From Mytilus trossulus (Eukaryota; Mollusca; Bivalvia; Mytilida; Mytilidae): a stretch of 64,000 nt of DNA. Position numbers and translations under genes: made by a program. The notes beneath the pieces were generated by a model that was not told the DNA's origin, did not search any database, and was given only the letters and a program-made list of their open reading frames with translations. Shown here in pieces: positions 55,777 through 64,000 of this stretch (position 1 is its first letter; every line of letters starts with the position of its first letter). Location of the stretch: positions 36,510,886 through 36,574,885 of the forward strand of contig NC_086374.1 of assembly GCF_036588685.1 (NCBI RefSeq). The letters run 5' to 3'.

Positions 55777-56266
55777 CATAAATCTCAGGTTGCATATATG
55801 ATGTGTCTTCTCTATTTTTCTTTTTATTCTTTTTCTTCTTCTTTCTATCTTTCTTATTTTTCTTCTTCTTATCTTTCTTTTTCTTTTTCTTCTTATCCTT
55901 TTTGCGTTGTTTATCATCCTGATTATCAAACTCATCGACATTATCCCAGTCCGGTGTTGGTTCTGGCCAGAATGGTGCTTTCATTGTTGTCGTTGCTGCT
56001 GTTGTAGTGGTTGTAGTTGGATTTGTTGTAGTAGTTGGTTCGGTTGTTGTTGTAGTTGTTGTTGTGGTAGTTGGTGTAGTCGTAGTAGTTGGTGGAGGAG
56101 TCGTTGCAGTAGAAGTAGTTGTAGTAGTAGTCGTAGGTGTAGGTATGACTGTCAACCATACATCCACTTGTTTCAAACCAAAATAATTACCAACAAAACA
56201 AACATAATGTCCAGCATCTTTCATGGTAACAGTTCGTATAACTAACATCTCTTTATTTTCTAAAAT
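55777..56266 (-). CDS. FGFR-like gene, exon: end of Ig domain 2, Thr-rich stalk, Lys-rich block
   Basis: 490 nt, entering in phase 0 and leaving in phase 1. Residues 1-41 of the exon complete an Ig domain with MKDAGHYVCFVGNYFG, the canonical D-x-G-x-Y-x-C strand-F motif and the FGFR-D3-like 'G..YFG' turn. Residues about 42-94 are almost all Thr with Pro, a mucin-like O-glycosylation stalk. Residues 95-117 are acidic and aromatic (PEPTPDWDNVDEFDNQ). Residues about 119-151 are a Lys block (KKDKKKKKKKDKKKK...). A heparan-sulphate contact is possible for the Lys block, though FGFRs normally bind heparin in D2. Both low-complexity parts are encoded by simple-sequence DNA and are likely length-variable. 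Confidence 0.82.
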
Positions 56267-56618
56267 CTGCAATTGAAGGTGTCAGTTTTATTTTATAAAT
56301 CTTCCATATGTAACCATTAGTATATTTATGTGGTAATATATTTGAGTAATTAGCATTTATTTTTTTCCTTTAATTTTATAAATGAATTGACAGGCCTTTT
56401 GTGAAAATAAGCCTTTATTAAACAAAATTTATTGATAAATTTCCATCAAACCAAATATGATATAAACATAATGATGCACAACAATCGTTATGAATTATGT
56501 AATAATGTTATCAGTATCTCACAGATGTGGCAGAAATTGACAAAACTTCAGTACACCTATATGTTACATTTAGCCATTATAATTAAATCTACAACTGTAA
56601 CATTGTAAGATAACTTAC

Positions 56619-56782
56619 ATCTGATGTTTTACCAATACTTGTCTGTAATCCAGTTTGATTCCTTTTCACCCATTTAATTGTGGCCTCAGGATCATTCAGA
56701 GGTCGGCAAGTAAATATAGCATCATCGCCTTCATTAACAGTCTGATTTTGAGGTTCTTCTACTTCTAAAGGCCATGTCAGTT
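56619..56782 (-). CDS. FGFR-like gene, exon: first half of Ig domain 2 (FGFR D3-like)
   Basis: 164 nt between TTCTATTTTAAG and GTAAGT; enters in phase 1 and leaves in phase 0. It encodes LTWPLEVEEPQNQTVNEGDD, then AIFTCRPLNDPEATIKWVKR with the Ig strand-B Cys and strand-C Trp, and NQTGLQTSIGKTSD. Two NxT sequons (NQT, NQT) are predicted N-glycosylation sites. The split of this Ig domain between two exons parallels the IIIa / IIIb-c arrangement of FGF receptors; only one second-half exon is seen here, so no sign of alternative D3 splicing. Confidence 0.82.
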
Positions 56783-57661
56783 CTTAAAATAGAAACAATT
56801 TAACTTTAGCTTATGATAAAAGACTATATAGTTACATTATAGTTAGAAAGCTAAAGAAGGACTTGTCACCTGTTAAATATTTTCTTTTATACCAATATTG
56901 CTGACGAAGATTGGTAGATTGCAGTAGCACTTAATGCCTTCAGTTTTTCAAAATCCTGTAAAGACAGGTGTTAATGGAATTCAATACCTCTAAACAATAT
57001 AATTTTACATCTTTTTAAGATTTTTTATTTGCTGGTACAATTCACTATTTTTTTTCAGTTTTTGAAATCTTTACATGTATCTGGATGTATCTCTTTTCCC
57101 TGGGATTTACAAAAGAAAAGACTACACATTGTACTTTCTTTATAATGTATTCAATCATACTTTCAAAATTTTCTAGCATTTCAATTTCCTGTTTAGATCT
57201 TGGATGTGTTTTTTCTTGTTTTTTTTTGTGTTTTCCTAAATTAGTTTTTTAATGCAATCAACATTGATCAAGTATACTTATATTTTAATTTCTCACCTAC
57301 TTCTGGGTCCATAAAACATTGATAGCATGTATGTAATGTTAAAGGTTTACATTAAAAAAGAACAAGAATGTGCTCATTGACATAGTACACAGATGCCCAG
57401 CTCGGAACTTTCATTTTCTATGTTCAGTGGACCGTGAAATTGGGGTCAAAACTGTTATTTGGCATTCAAATTAGAAAGATCATATCTAAAGGAACATGTG
57501 TACTAAAGTTATTTTTTCTTGTTTTCACTAAAAATGGTAAAAAAAGAAACAAAAGGTTGGTATGTGACTACATATAATAAATACTTTTCAACAGAATAAT
57601 TCTAAAAGGCAGTTGATAAATTGACAAGGAATACAGAACCATTTACTGTACAAGTACTTAC
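56783..57661 (-). other. intron of the FGFR-like gene
   Basis: Bounded by GTAAGT and ATTTTAAG. AT-rich, with no repeat recognised. An Ig-like alternative exon was looked for and not found. Confidence 0.6.
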
Positions 57662-57785
57662 TTATGACTGTAACATAAAATGTAAAATTTAGACTGCCGT
57701 GGAAATTCCTCACTATACATTGGTAATCTCCCTTATCATCAACCTGGGCATCTCTTATTATCAGTGAGTAGCGGTGAATCTTTGT
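57662..57785 (-). CDS. FGFR-like gene, exon: second half of Ig domain 1 (FGFR D2-like)
   Basis: 124 nt between TTCTTTCTTTCAG and GTAAGT; enters in phase 0 and leaves in phase 1. It encodes TKIHRYSLIIRDAQVDDKGD, then YQCIVRNFHGSLNFTFYVTVI. The D-D-K-G-D-Y-Q-C-I-V-x-N-x-x-G-S-x-N-x-T order is strikingly like FGF receptor D2, closer than to generic Ig proteins. One N-glycosylation sequon (NFT). Confidence 0.88.
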
Positions 57786-57907
57786 CTGAAAGAAAGAATT
57801 GAATCCTGTGAAGTCATAACACGACAAAACAGATGTCTTTTATATAGAACATGTTGGAAAAATAACGTTTGGAAAAATAGCATTATATACAAATGAATGG
57901 GGAAAGT

Positions 57908-57998
57908 TTCCAGTGGCGGATCCAGAACTTTTCCTAAGGGTTTTTCCCAAGAAAGGGGGGGCCCAGGCCCCCCCCCCCCTGGATCCGCCTAGGGTTTC
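57908..57998. mobile_element. GGATCC foldback miniature element
   Basis: CAGTGGCGGATCCAG is mirrored by CTGGATCCGCC; the interior has C- and G-runs. This terminus is one I recall from small hAT-type elements in many animals. Flanks AAAGTTTC and AGGGTTTC agree at 6 of 8 positions, consistent with an old 8-bp duplication. Confidence 0.6.
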
Positions 57999-58394
57999 CA
58001 TGGAACACAGTTGATGTCCCACTTACATATCATATAAAGTTATAAAGGGGTATAACTGAAGAAATGTTAGAGTGAAGCTATCCAAAATTGTACTTAATTT
58101 TAGTTTTGTGGTAATAAGTATTGGGTATAAGTTTTATAACATTTGGTTGAGGCTAACTTTAGTACATTTTTGTACAAGAACAGAAAACAAAATTCAGCAA
58201 TTTTTCCATTTTTAAACACATAAATCTAGAACTGTAAAAGTGACATCACCAAAATTCAACCTTGATCTGTATTTTGTGATGATAAGCATTATATATTTTG
58301 TACAAGTTTCACAAAATTTGGTTGAAATAGAGAATGGAAACTAAAAATTCAGCATTTTTTCCATTTGAAAAGGGTCATAAGCCTATAATAATTC

Positions 58395-58640
58395 AGTGAT
58401 TGTTGTTTGTTTATGTGTAACATATTTGTTTTTCGTTTTTTTTTTGTACATACATAAGGCCCTTAGTTTTCTCGTTTGAAATGTTTTACATTCTCATTTG
58501 AAGGCCTTTATAGGAGACTATGTGGTATGGGTTTGGCTCATTGTTGAAGGCCGTACAGTGACCTTTAGTTGTTAATTGCTGTCATTTTGGTCTCTTGTGG
58601 AAAGTTGTCTCATTGGCAATCATACCACATACCACAACTG
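58395..58640 (-). repeat. dispersed repeat A, reverse copy in the intron
   Basis: 'ggctcattgttgaaggccgt', 'gaaagttgtctcattggcaa' and 'tcataccacat' are complements of the family signature. The upstream 'tatttgtttttcgttttttt' and 'acataaggcccttagttttc' match 39540-39600. Confidence 0.75.
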
Positions 58641-59790
58641 TTAAACAGTTATTACAACGCCACCAAAATCTAAACTTGATTTGTGTTTTGTGGTAATAAG
58701 CATTGTGTATAACATTTGGTTGGGGCAAAATAAAGTTAGAGAACAGAAACAACTTTGGGGTGCACCACAGGATGGACGAATGTTCTGACGTAAAGTAACA
58801 AACGAACAAGGGTAAAGCTTAATGGCTGCTTGTCATATATAGGTCAAAGTGAATTTTTGCTATATTTCAATGTATAATTTCTTATTTCAAATGAATATTC
58901 TATACCAGTACTTAGTTTATATAGCTGAGGAGTACTCAGTAAGATACCCCATGTAGTAGGTTTTTTTTTTTTAAATCTGTATAAAAGACCTAGATCTTTA
59001 ACATGCGAAACCAAAGTATGTGTAGGTTGTATGTGTGGTCTGTCCATTACATTGATATAAAGAGTTGACATATTTCATATAGCACATTTAGACCCTGTAC
59101 TTTGTCTAAAACTGTGGTATCTTCTTTTTTAGCTTTTCCTAATTTAATTGTATTACATAAATTGAATCAATATAAAATTATATAAAAGCTTTTATATAAA
59201 TGTAACCTAATCTGTAGATACCGCCTCATGTTGATGGTATATGATGACACTAATTGAATAAATTATTCCTGACAGTTCATGATAGCAATTCTCTCAGAAC
59301 AGCAGAGTATCACACCAAAAACACGATTACATACTAAAATCATCTCAACACACCTACCACTCCTGTACTTTAAATTCCTAAATGTTATAACTAAATGTTA
59401 AATGCACTGTACGTGTGAATGTATAGTTTATGTATTAAAAAACACTTCACTGTTTTACAAATTTAGAACCATAACCCATTATTCTTAAACTATTCACACT
59501 GAGGTAAGAGAAATCTTCCTCATTCTTCAGTTTAAGAGTTTAATTAACCTTCAAATTATGATCTGATATCTTCTATTAGCTTACTAAACGTTCTCAAAAA
59601 GCTACAGCCAACCCATATCTCAACCACCCATTTTGCATTGTCCCAAAACAAGCCAAAGGGAACATTCATGTAAAATATGACACTGCTTCAAAAACCCATT
59701 CAAAATGGGGGCAGAAGGATTTTTGCCAATTATACATTTTCATCTGTAGTTATGCATGCTGATATTGTAATTTGGCTTTAGATTACCACA

Positions 59791-60982
59791 TTAGCTCAGT
59801 GTAGGACAGTCGGGCCAGCCGAAGGCTGGCCCGAAAAAATTTTTTTGGGCCAGTAAAAAAATTACTTCACAGGCCCAAACTGCAAATTGGTAGCCCAATT
59901 ATTTTACTCAAATTTTTTTCCGTGTTGAGCCATAAAAAATGAAAAAAAACAATATTAATTGATGTTCTTAATTCTACATCAAACCTTGCTGACACATAAC
60001 CCTAAACAACACATTCCCAGTCTTCATTGTCACTGAGTTAATGAAACCTCATTGTCCAGTGCCTATATAATATAGATCAATATAGGGTTTTGAAGTGGAA
60101 AAAGTGACCTCTCATTCCATGAGAGTAGCGAGAAGTGGAGTTCCATTCGATTGCATGGGGATTTCGTGCCCATCACTAAAGATTTTGTTCTTGCGTTTAA
60201 ATTTAAACAGTTTTCTGCGAATTGATCTATTAAAATTAGAAATGGGAATTTCCGCGATAATCTATTCGGTCAGTCATTTCAAAAGTTTGTATTTCAGTCC
60301 AAAATGTCAGTGCAAAACAAAATCAAATGACCTTTTATAAACGTAATATTTTCTTATCACTTGTTTCTGTCTTTGGTGGTGTACCATCCACAATCGTATG
60401 AAAAATATTCCACGGCCCCAACTTGTCTGGCAAAACAGCCGTTAGACGTCAGAGTAATCTCGGACTACGTACGGATAGAAACACTGATTGAGTGCCTGTG
60501 GTTGTATCCGTGTTTGGAGTTCCCTTGTCCTTGTTTGGTTTAGTGGGTCAGACGAGCTTTTACTGTAAATGGCTGTCGTTATTTTTTATAAAACACAATT
60601 TGTTTAGCGATTGCCAGTTAAGCGTTATTTGACCCACTTAACAAGCAATATCACGCACATGTTTGTCAACGCCATGTTAACTGGTTAATATTCTAATCAA
60701 TGCACTTATTTTTCTTCTACATGTGTATCCTTCCAATTATGGAACACCTCCTCAACTTGTACGTTTTAAAGATGTAACCAGAGGATTTCCGAAAATGATT
60801 GTTCCGAAGTTGGGATGTGTTATTTATAGGAGTAATTACGATTTTGAGAATAATAATGCACTCGCCCAATGATTTATTTTTGGGTCAGTAACTATCTATC
60901 TTTTTACACTTTCTAATCGCCCAATCAAGGTTTTGGTCGCATTTGGCGACCAGGCGACCGGCTGTGTCCTACACTGTTAGCT
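59791..60982. mobile_element. 1.18-kb inverted-repeat element with TTAGCT flanks
   Basis: CAGTGTAGGACA at 59797 and TGTCCTACACTG ending at 60976 are exact inverted repeats; TTAGCT directly abuts both (59791-59796, 60977-60982), a 6-bp target duplication. Next to the left end is a perfect 10-bp-stem hairpin, CGGGCCAGCC-GAA-GGCTGGCCCG (59811-59833). The right end has a GGCGACC / GGTCGC foldback. The CAGTG-type terminus suggests hAT, but that would normally give 8 bp. No transposase frame is present. Confidence 0.65.
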
Positions 60983-61071
60983 TCTTTCTTTTTAATGTTG
61001 TGAATATCTAGACTTGTACTATAAGTACATCATGTATTCTTCTGAAACATTATTTATCCTTTAAATAGTAC

Positions 61072-61241
61072 CTTTGGTCTTTTTGTATCATCAAATTCTT
61101 TTCCATCTTTATACCATAAAATGTCTGGTTTAGGACTGCCATTCACACCACAAGTTAATTTCACATCATTTCCTTCATTCTTGGTTACTATGGAATCACG
61201 CTGTGCTGGTCTGGATTTGGGTTTCCAACTTGGTGATGAGT
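61072..61241 (-). CDS. FGFR-like gene, exon: first half of Ig domain 1 (FGFR D2-like)
   Basis: 170 nt between TTTTATTTTTCAG and GTACTA; enters in phase 1 and leaves in phase 0. It encodes DSSPSWKPKSRPAQRDSIVT, then KNEGNDVKLTCGVNGSPKPD and ILWYKDGKEFDDTKRPK. Strand-B Cys and strand-C Trp are present. W-Y-K-D-G-K-E-F corresponds to the FGFR D2 'W.KNGKEF' word, and the basic stretch that follows lies where FGFRs bind heparin. The donor falls inside the Ig domain, right after this basic stretch. Confidence 0.86.
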
Positions 61242-63134
61242 CTGAAAAATAAAATCATTATTTCTTCACAGAGTTTAAATTTTTGGTTTGTGGTTTTAAA
61301 GAAAAATGTGCCAACAGCCAATAGCAGATTTCTTGTAATTAAATAATTGGAAACAAATTAGGGCATTGTAAGATTTAGTCCTAGTAATAATAAAAACAAG
61401 GGATGCAAGGTTGACACAACAGATTGTATGTTGTTTGTGTATCCAGGTCCGAGCAAGTGCTGTTTATCTATAGTGTCCTGTGAAAGGTTGACATGGAGTT
61501 TGTGTATAATGTTTTGGTCTGAGCAAGTATTGTTTGTGTTTGTACAGTTGTTTTTTGTCCCTTATCTGGTTTGAGTAAGTGTTGTTTGTTTACTGTTTTG
61601 TTTGTATTTGTTCTTTTTGTGTATTCTGTTCTTGTCAGAGCAAGTGTTGTCTGCTTACTGAAGGTTATATATTTTTTTTGTCATTCTTTTTCTGAGCAGT
61701 TATTAATGGGCAAGGATGGTTGTTTAATATTTTTGTTTTCCTGTTTTGGTATCATATAAGAAAGTGGTGTGTGAATGCTTTTTTTTTAAGTTTTTGTTTT
61801 ATTCTGTTCTGCTCAAGTGTTTTGGATAATAGATTTTTTTTCTTGATCTGTTCTGACCTGAGAAAGTGTTGTTTACACTGTCGTTTTTTATGAGTTTGTG
61901 TGTTCTGTTCTCAGCAAGTGTTGTTTTGCTGTTTTCAATTTCTGTTATTCTATCTATAGTTGTATGTGGTAAGTTGTGTCAGAGAGGTATTGTTATCTAT
62001 CATAGAGTGTATAAACATCTAAATACAATTATCTTATAAAACATGTAATTATCTTAAAGGATAAAGCAGCATTCAAAATCAATACTTCATCTTTTTTTCC
62101 CTATATTCAAAGAGTAAATGTTTTACTAAGATATTGTGTAATTAAATATTTCTTTTACTTCCAACAAAGATCTCCAGCAAAATTCAATAAAATAATCTGT
62201 ATTTCTGCGCAGTTATCTGTGCTTTCCGTATTTAAACATTTCTATTTCCAGGATATGCAAAGGGTAAAAACATCAAAAGAAAACAAAGGTAAAAGAAATC
62301 TTAAATCAATATACTAACATGACTGATGAAAATGAAAGAAGCGAATTAAAGAAAAATGTCAACTGAAGTGCTTAAAGCGATATAATGACACTCTTTTCCA
62401 GCTGCAAATATAGAACTTTTAGTAAAATTAACAATAAGCACACCATAGCAATATTTCAAACTGCAGCCCCCATGTCCAAATCTTGCATATACAATAGCCA
62501 AACTTATTCAACAATTAGATAAATCTTTTCACAAATACCTCAGTGATGGAAATGATACAAACAGCATGTGATTTTTATTTGAAATGTATTTATACGCATA
62601 TTAGTGCATGCTTATTCTTTTATACAAAGGTTCAAAGACATTTAAATGCTTATTTTTTAGTGCCAAAAGACTAACTTACACTCTAACTTTAGCAGCATTT
62701 AAAGGCAAATTAGCTATATCCATGTATACACAAAAATAGTAACATTCAGTTTTCACTCACAGAAATCATTTCTTTAGAATATTTAAATTGACATGATTAT
62801 ATACGTAGTTATATTCAATTATGTTAGACTTTGCTGCCTTATCCAAAAGCATATTGGCAACAAAAAATGAAGTATTGATGAAGTATTTTTATCAAGTAGT
62901 AAATCTTTTGTTGAAGTTTCATTTTGATTACCATTTTACACATGTTATAATAATTGTTGTTATAATCCCTATTCCTAATAGTCCTGTGCTCATTTTTCTC
63001 AATAAAAAAGATTAAAATTTTAAATGAAAACAAACGCAAAAATATGGCAAAAGCTTTTGGCTCAGTAAGCTAAAAAAAAATAAGATACATAGAGCAGCTG
63101 CATCTCAATCTGAGCAGACAGATCACACAATTAC
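61242..63134 (-). other. 1.9-kb intron of the FGFR-like gene
   Basis: Bounded by GTAATTG and ATTTTTCAG. The T/G-rich segment at 61400-61980 repeats 'gagcaagtgttgtttg'-like words about seven times on the plus strand, a loose minisatellite. No exon was found inside. Confidence 0.65.
61430..61935. repeat. degenerate minisatellite
   Basis: Variants of 'tgagcaagtgttgtttgt' occur near 61450, 61520, 61570, 61635, 61860 and 61910, separated by 45-220 bp of T/G-rich sequence. It is irregular, hence the low confidence. Confidence 0.5.
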
Positions 63135-63155
63135 CTTCTTCTTCATGCTTATCAT
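63135..63155 (-). CDS. FGFR-like gene, 21-nt acid-box microexon
   Basis: A 21-base segment flanked by TTAACATTTACAG and GTAATTG. In the phase required by the next exon (1) it reads D-D-K-H-E-E-E followed by the D shared across the splice. An acidic run immediately before D2 is the FGF-receptor acid box, which separates D1 and D2 and modulates FGF and heparin binding. Phase, position, composition and splice sites all agree, but it is short and so needs RNA support. The upstream exons (signal peptide and possibly D1) are beyond the window. Confidence 0.7.
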
Positions 63156-63484
63156 CTGTAAATGTTAATAAAATCTGATTCATTTCTATGACAATTCATA
63201 CAAAAACACACAATAAGTTCAAATTGGTCAACTATACATATGTTATAGCTCAACCAGATGCTCCGCAGAGGTAGCTTTATACGACCGCAGAGGTTTAACC
63301 CTGAACGGTTGGGGCAAATATGGACACAACATTCAAGCTGGATTCAGCTCTAAATTTGGATTGTGATTAAATAGTTGACACAGCATAGGTTTCTGACACA
63401 GAATGAATGTGGTATAATGAACTTAAAATTTTTGTTTTCCCTTTGAGCAATTCACTATGCTGTTGAATATTAATCCTCTCAAAA

Positions 63485-63650
63485 AAATGTTTGAAGAAAT
63501 TTTCTTTTTATTTATGAAATTTCAAATGAGAATGAACCCAATTTTTCTAATTACATCCCCCTTTCCCTTATTCCAAAACTAATCTCAATTAAAATTTCTA
63601 ATGGAGTTTGCAACAATAACTACTCATTTAAATACATCATAAAATATTAA
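63485..63650 (+). repeat. dispersed repeat H, copy 2
   Basis: 'tttgaagaaattttcttttt', 'aatggagtttgcaacaataa' and 'catttaaatacatcataaaa' match 47935-48085. Confidence 0.6.
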
Positions 63651-63769
63651 GATGTAAAAAAAACTGCTTGTTATCACTGGATGGTAAAGATTATTTTAAT
63701 TTATCAGTTGGTAGTAAAGAGTGAATATACATTGCATATTGTATATAACAAAGATTTAAGTTGATTCTG

Positions 63770-63950
63770 GACAAAGAAAGATAACTCCAATTAAAAAAAA
63801 TCTTGCAAATAGATATTTCTTGCTTACTATTCTGGACAAAGAAAGATAACTCTAATTAAAAAAAAAATTGCTATTTCACAATATTGTGCAATTAGATATT
63901 TCTTGTCATTGCGCAATACTGTGCAATTGAAAAGACTTGCTATTGCACAA
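63770..63950. repeat. duplicated segment and GCAATA palindrome motif
   Basis: 'ttctggacaaagaaagataa' occurs twice (63767, 63831), followed by related arms 'ttcacaatattgtgcaatta' and 'attgcgcaatactgtgcaat', each near-palindromic around a short centre. This TTGCxCAATA motif is one I recall as recurrent in bivalve DNA. Confidence 0.55.
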
Positions 63951-64000
63951 TACTTAATATGATAATTTTAGATCCTGATTTGGACCAACTTGAAAACTGG

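Larger units (their letters stand above)
57786..61071 (-). other. 3.3-kb intron of the FGFR-like gene
   Basis: Holds a GGATCC-foldback element (57908-57998), a reverse copy of repeat A (58395-58640) and the inverted-repeat element at 59791-60982. It falls between the two halves of the first Ig domain. Bounded by GTACTATT and CTTTCTTTCAG. Confidence 0.75.
63156..64000 (-). other. upstream intron of the FGFR-like gene, with repeats
   Basis: No further exon was recognised up to the window end. Confidence 0.5.

Noticed and set aside
55907..56245. Cysteine/serine-rich open frame on the plus strand.
   Set aside because: It is the antisense shadow of the Thr-rich stalk exon; the composition is explained by complementing ACN triplets.
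59811..59833. Perfect GC-rich hairpin as a transcription terminator.
   Set aside because: Rho-independent terminators are bacterial; here the hairpin is a sub-terminal structure of a mobile element.
1..64000. tRNA, rRNA and snRNA genes.
   Set aside because: No cloverleaf with A/B boxes or ribosomal core sequence was recognised by eye; a tRNAscan or Infernal run would be decisive.

Overview
The window is an AT-rich eukaryotic nuclear segment, most likely from a mussel or a close bivalve relative (Mytilus type). Three things point there. Genes are sparse, with short exons bounded by GT/AG splice sites and long introns. Several dispersed repeats match families I recall as abundant in mussel genomes and transcripts. 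Many decayed mobile elements lie between the genes. Nothing looks bacterial.

Five host loci can be supported. Three are on the minus strand in the first 20 kb: 1-1275 (open at the window edge), 7113-7766 and 17670-19294. Each has one long coding exon that begins a few bases after a splice acceptor. Each product has a hydrophobic leader and is disordered, low-complexity and cysteine-free after the leader. They look like secreted matrix-type proteins, but I cannot name them. At 40978-42216 (+) is a complete rhodopsin-class GPCR in one exon with several altered microswitch residues. From 63155 down to 54525 (-) run six exons of a kinase-less FGF-receptor-like membrane protein: a 21-nt acid-box microexon, two FGFR-type Ig domains, a Thr-rich mucin stalk, a Lys-rich block, one membrane helix and a very short tail. 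All exon phases agree. Its 5' end lies beyond the window.

The rest is mostly mobile DNA. At 25.8-28.9 kb is a decayed APE-type LINE split by another repeat. At 33.7-39.5 kb are remains of a Polinton/Maverick-type element: integrase (-), packaging ATPase (-), zinc-finger leader and type-B DNA polymerase (+), themselves invaded by other repeats. Two Penelope-like reverse-transcriptase fragments lie at 14.75-15.5 and 37.0-37.65 kb. Several small elements have terminal inverted repeats: 9.63, 24.0, 39.96, 40.4, 42.4, 57.9 and 59.8 kb. A larger DNA element occurs near 7.9 and 49.7 kb, with a shorter remnant at 24.3 kb.

Two observations stand out. A dispersed repeat family carries type I hammerhead-ribozyme architecture, with one nearly intact core at 1557-1601 and an apparent covariant version at 46801-46847. 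A 1.47-kb element at 44434-45901, with about 37-bp inverted termini and a candidate target duplication, is built almost wholly from small near-palindromes of the type ACAAAA..TTTTGT in 20-, 21- and 30-bp arrays.

All assignments come from reading the sequence by eye. No database search, splice prediction or RNA evidence was available.
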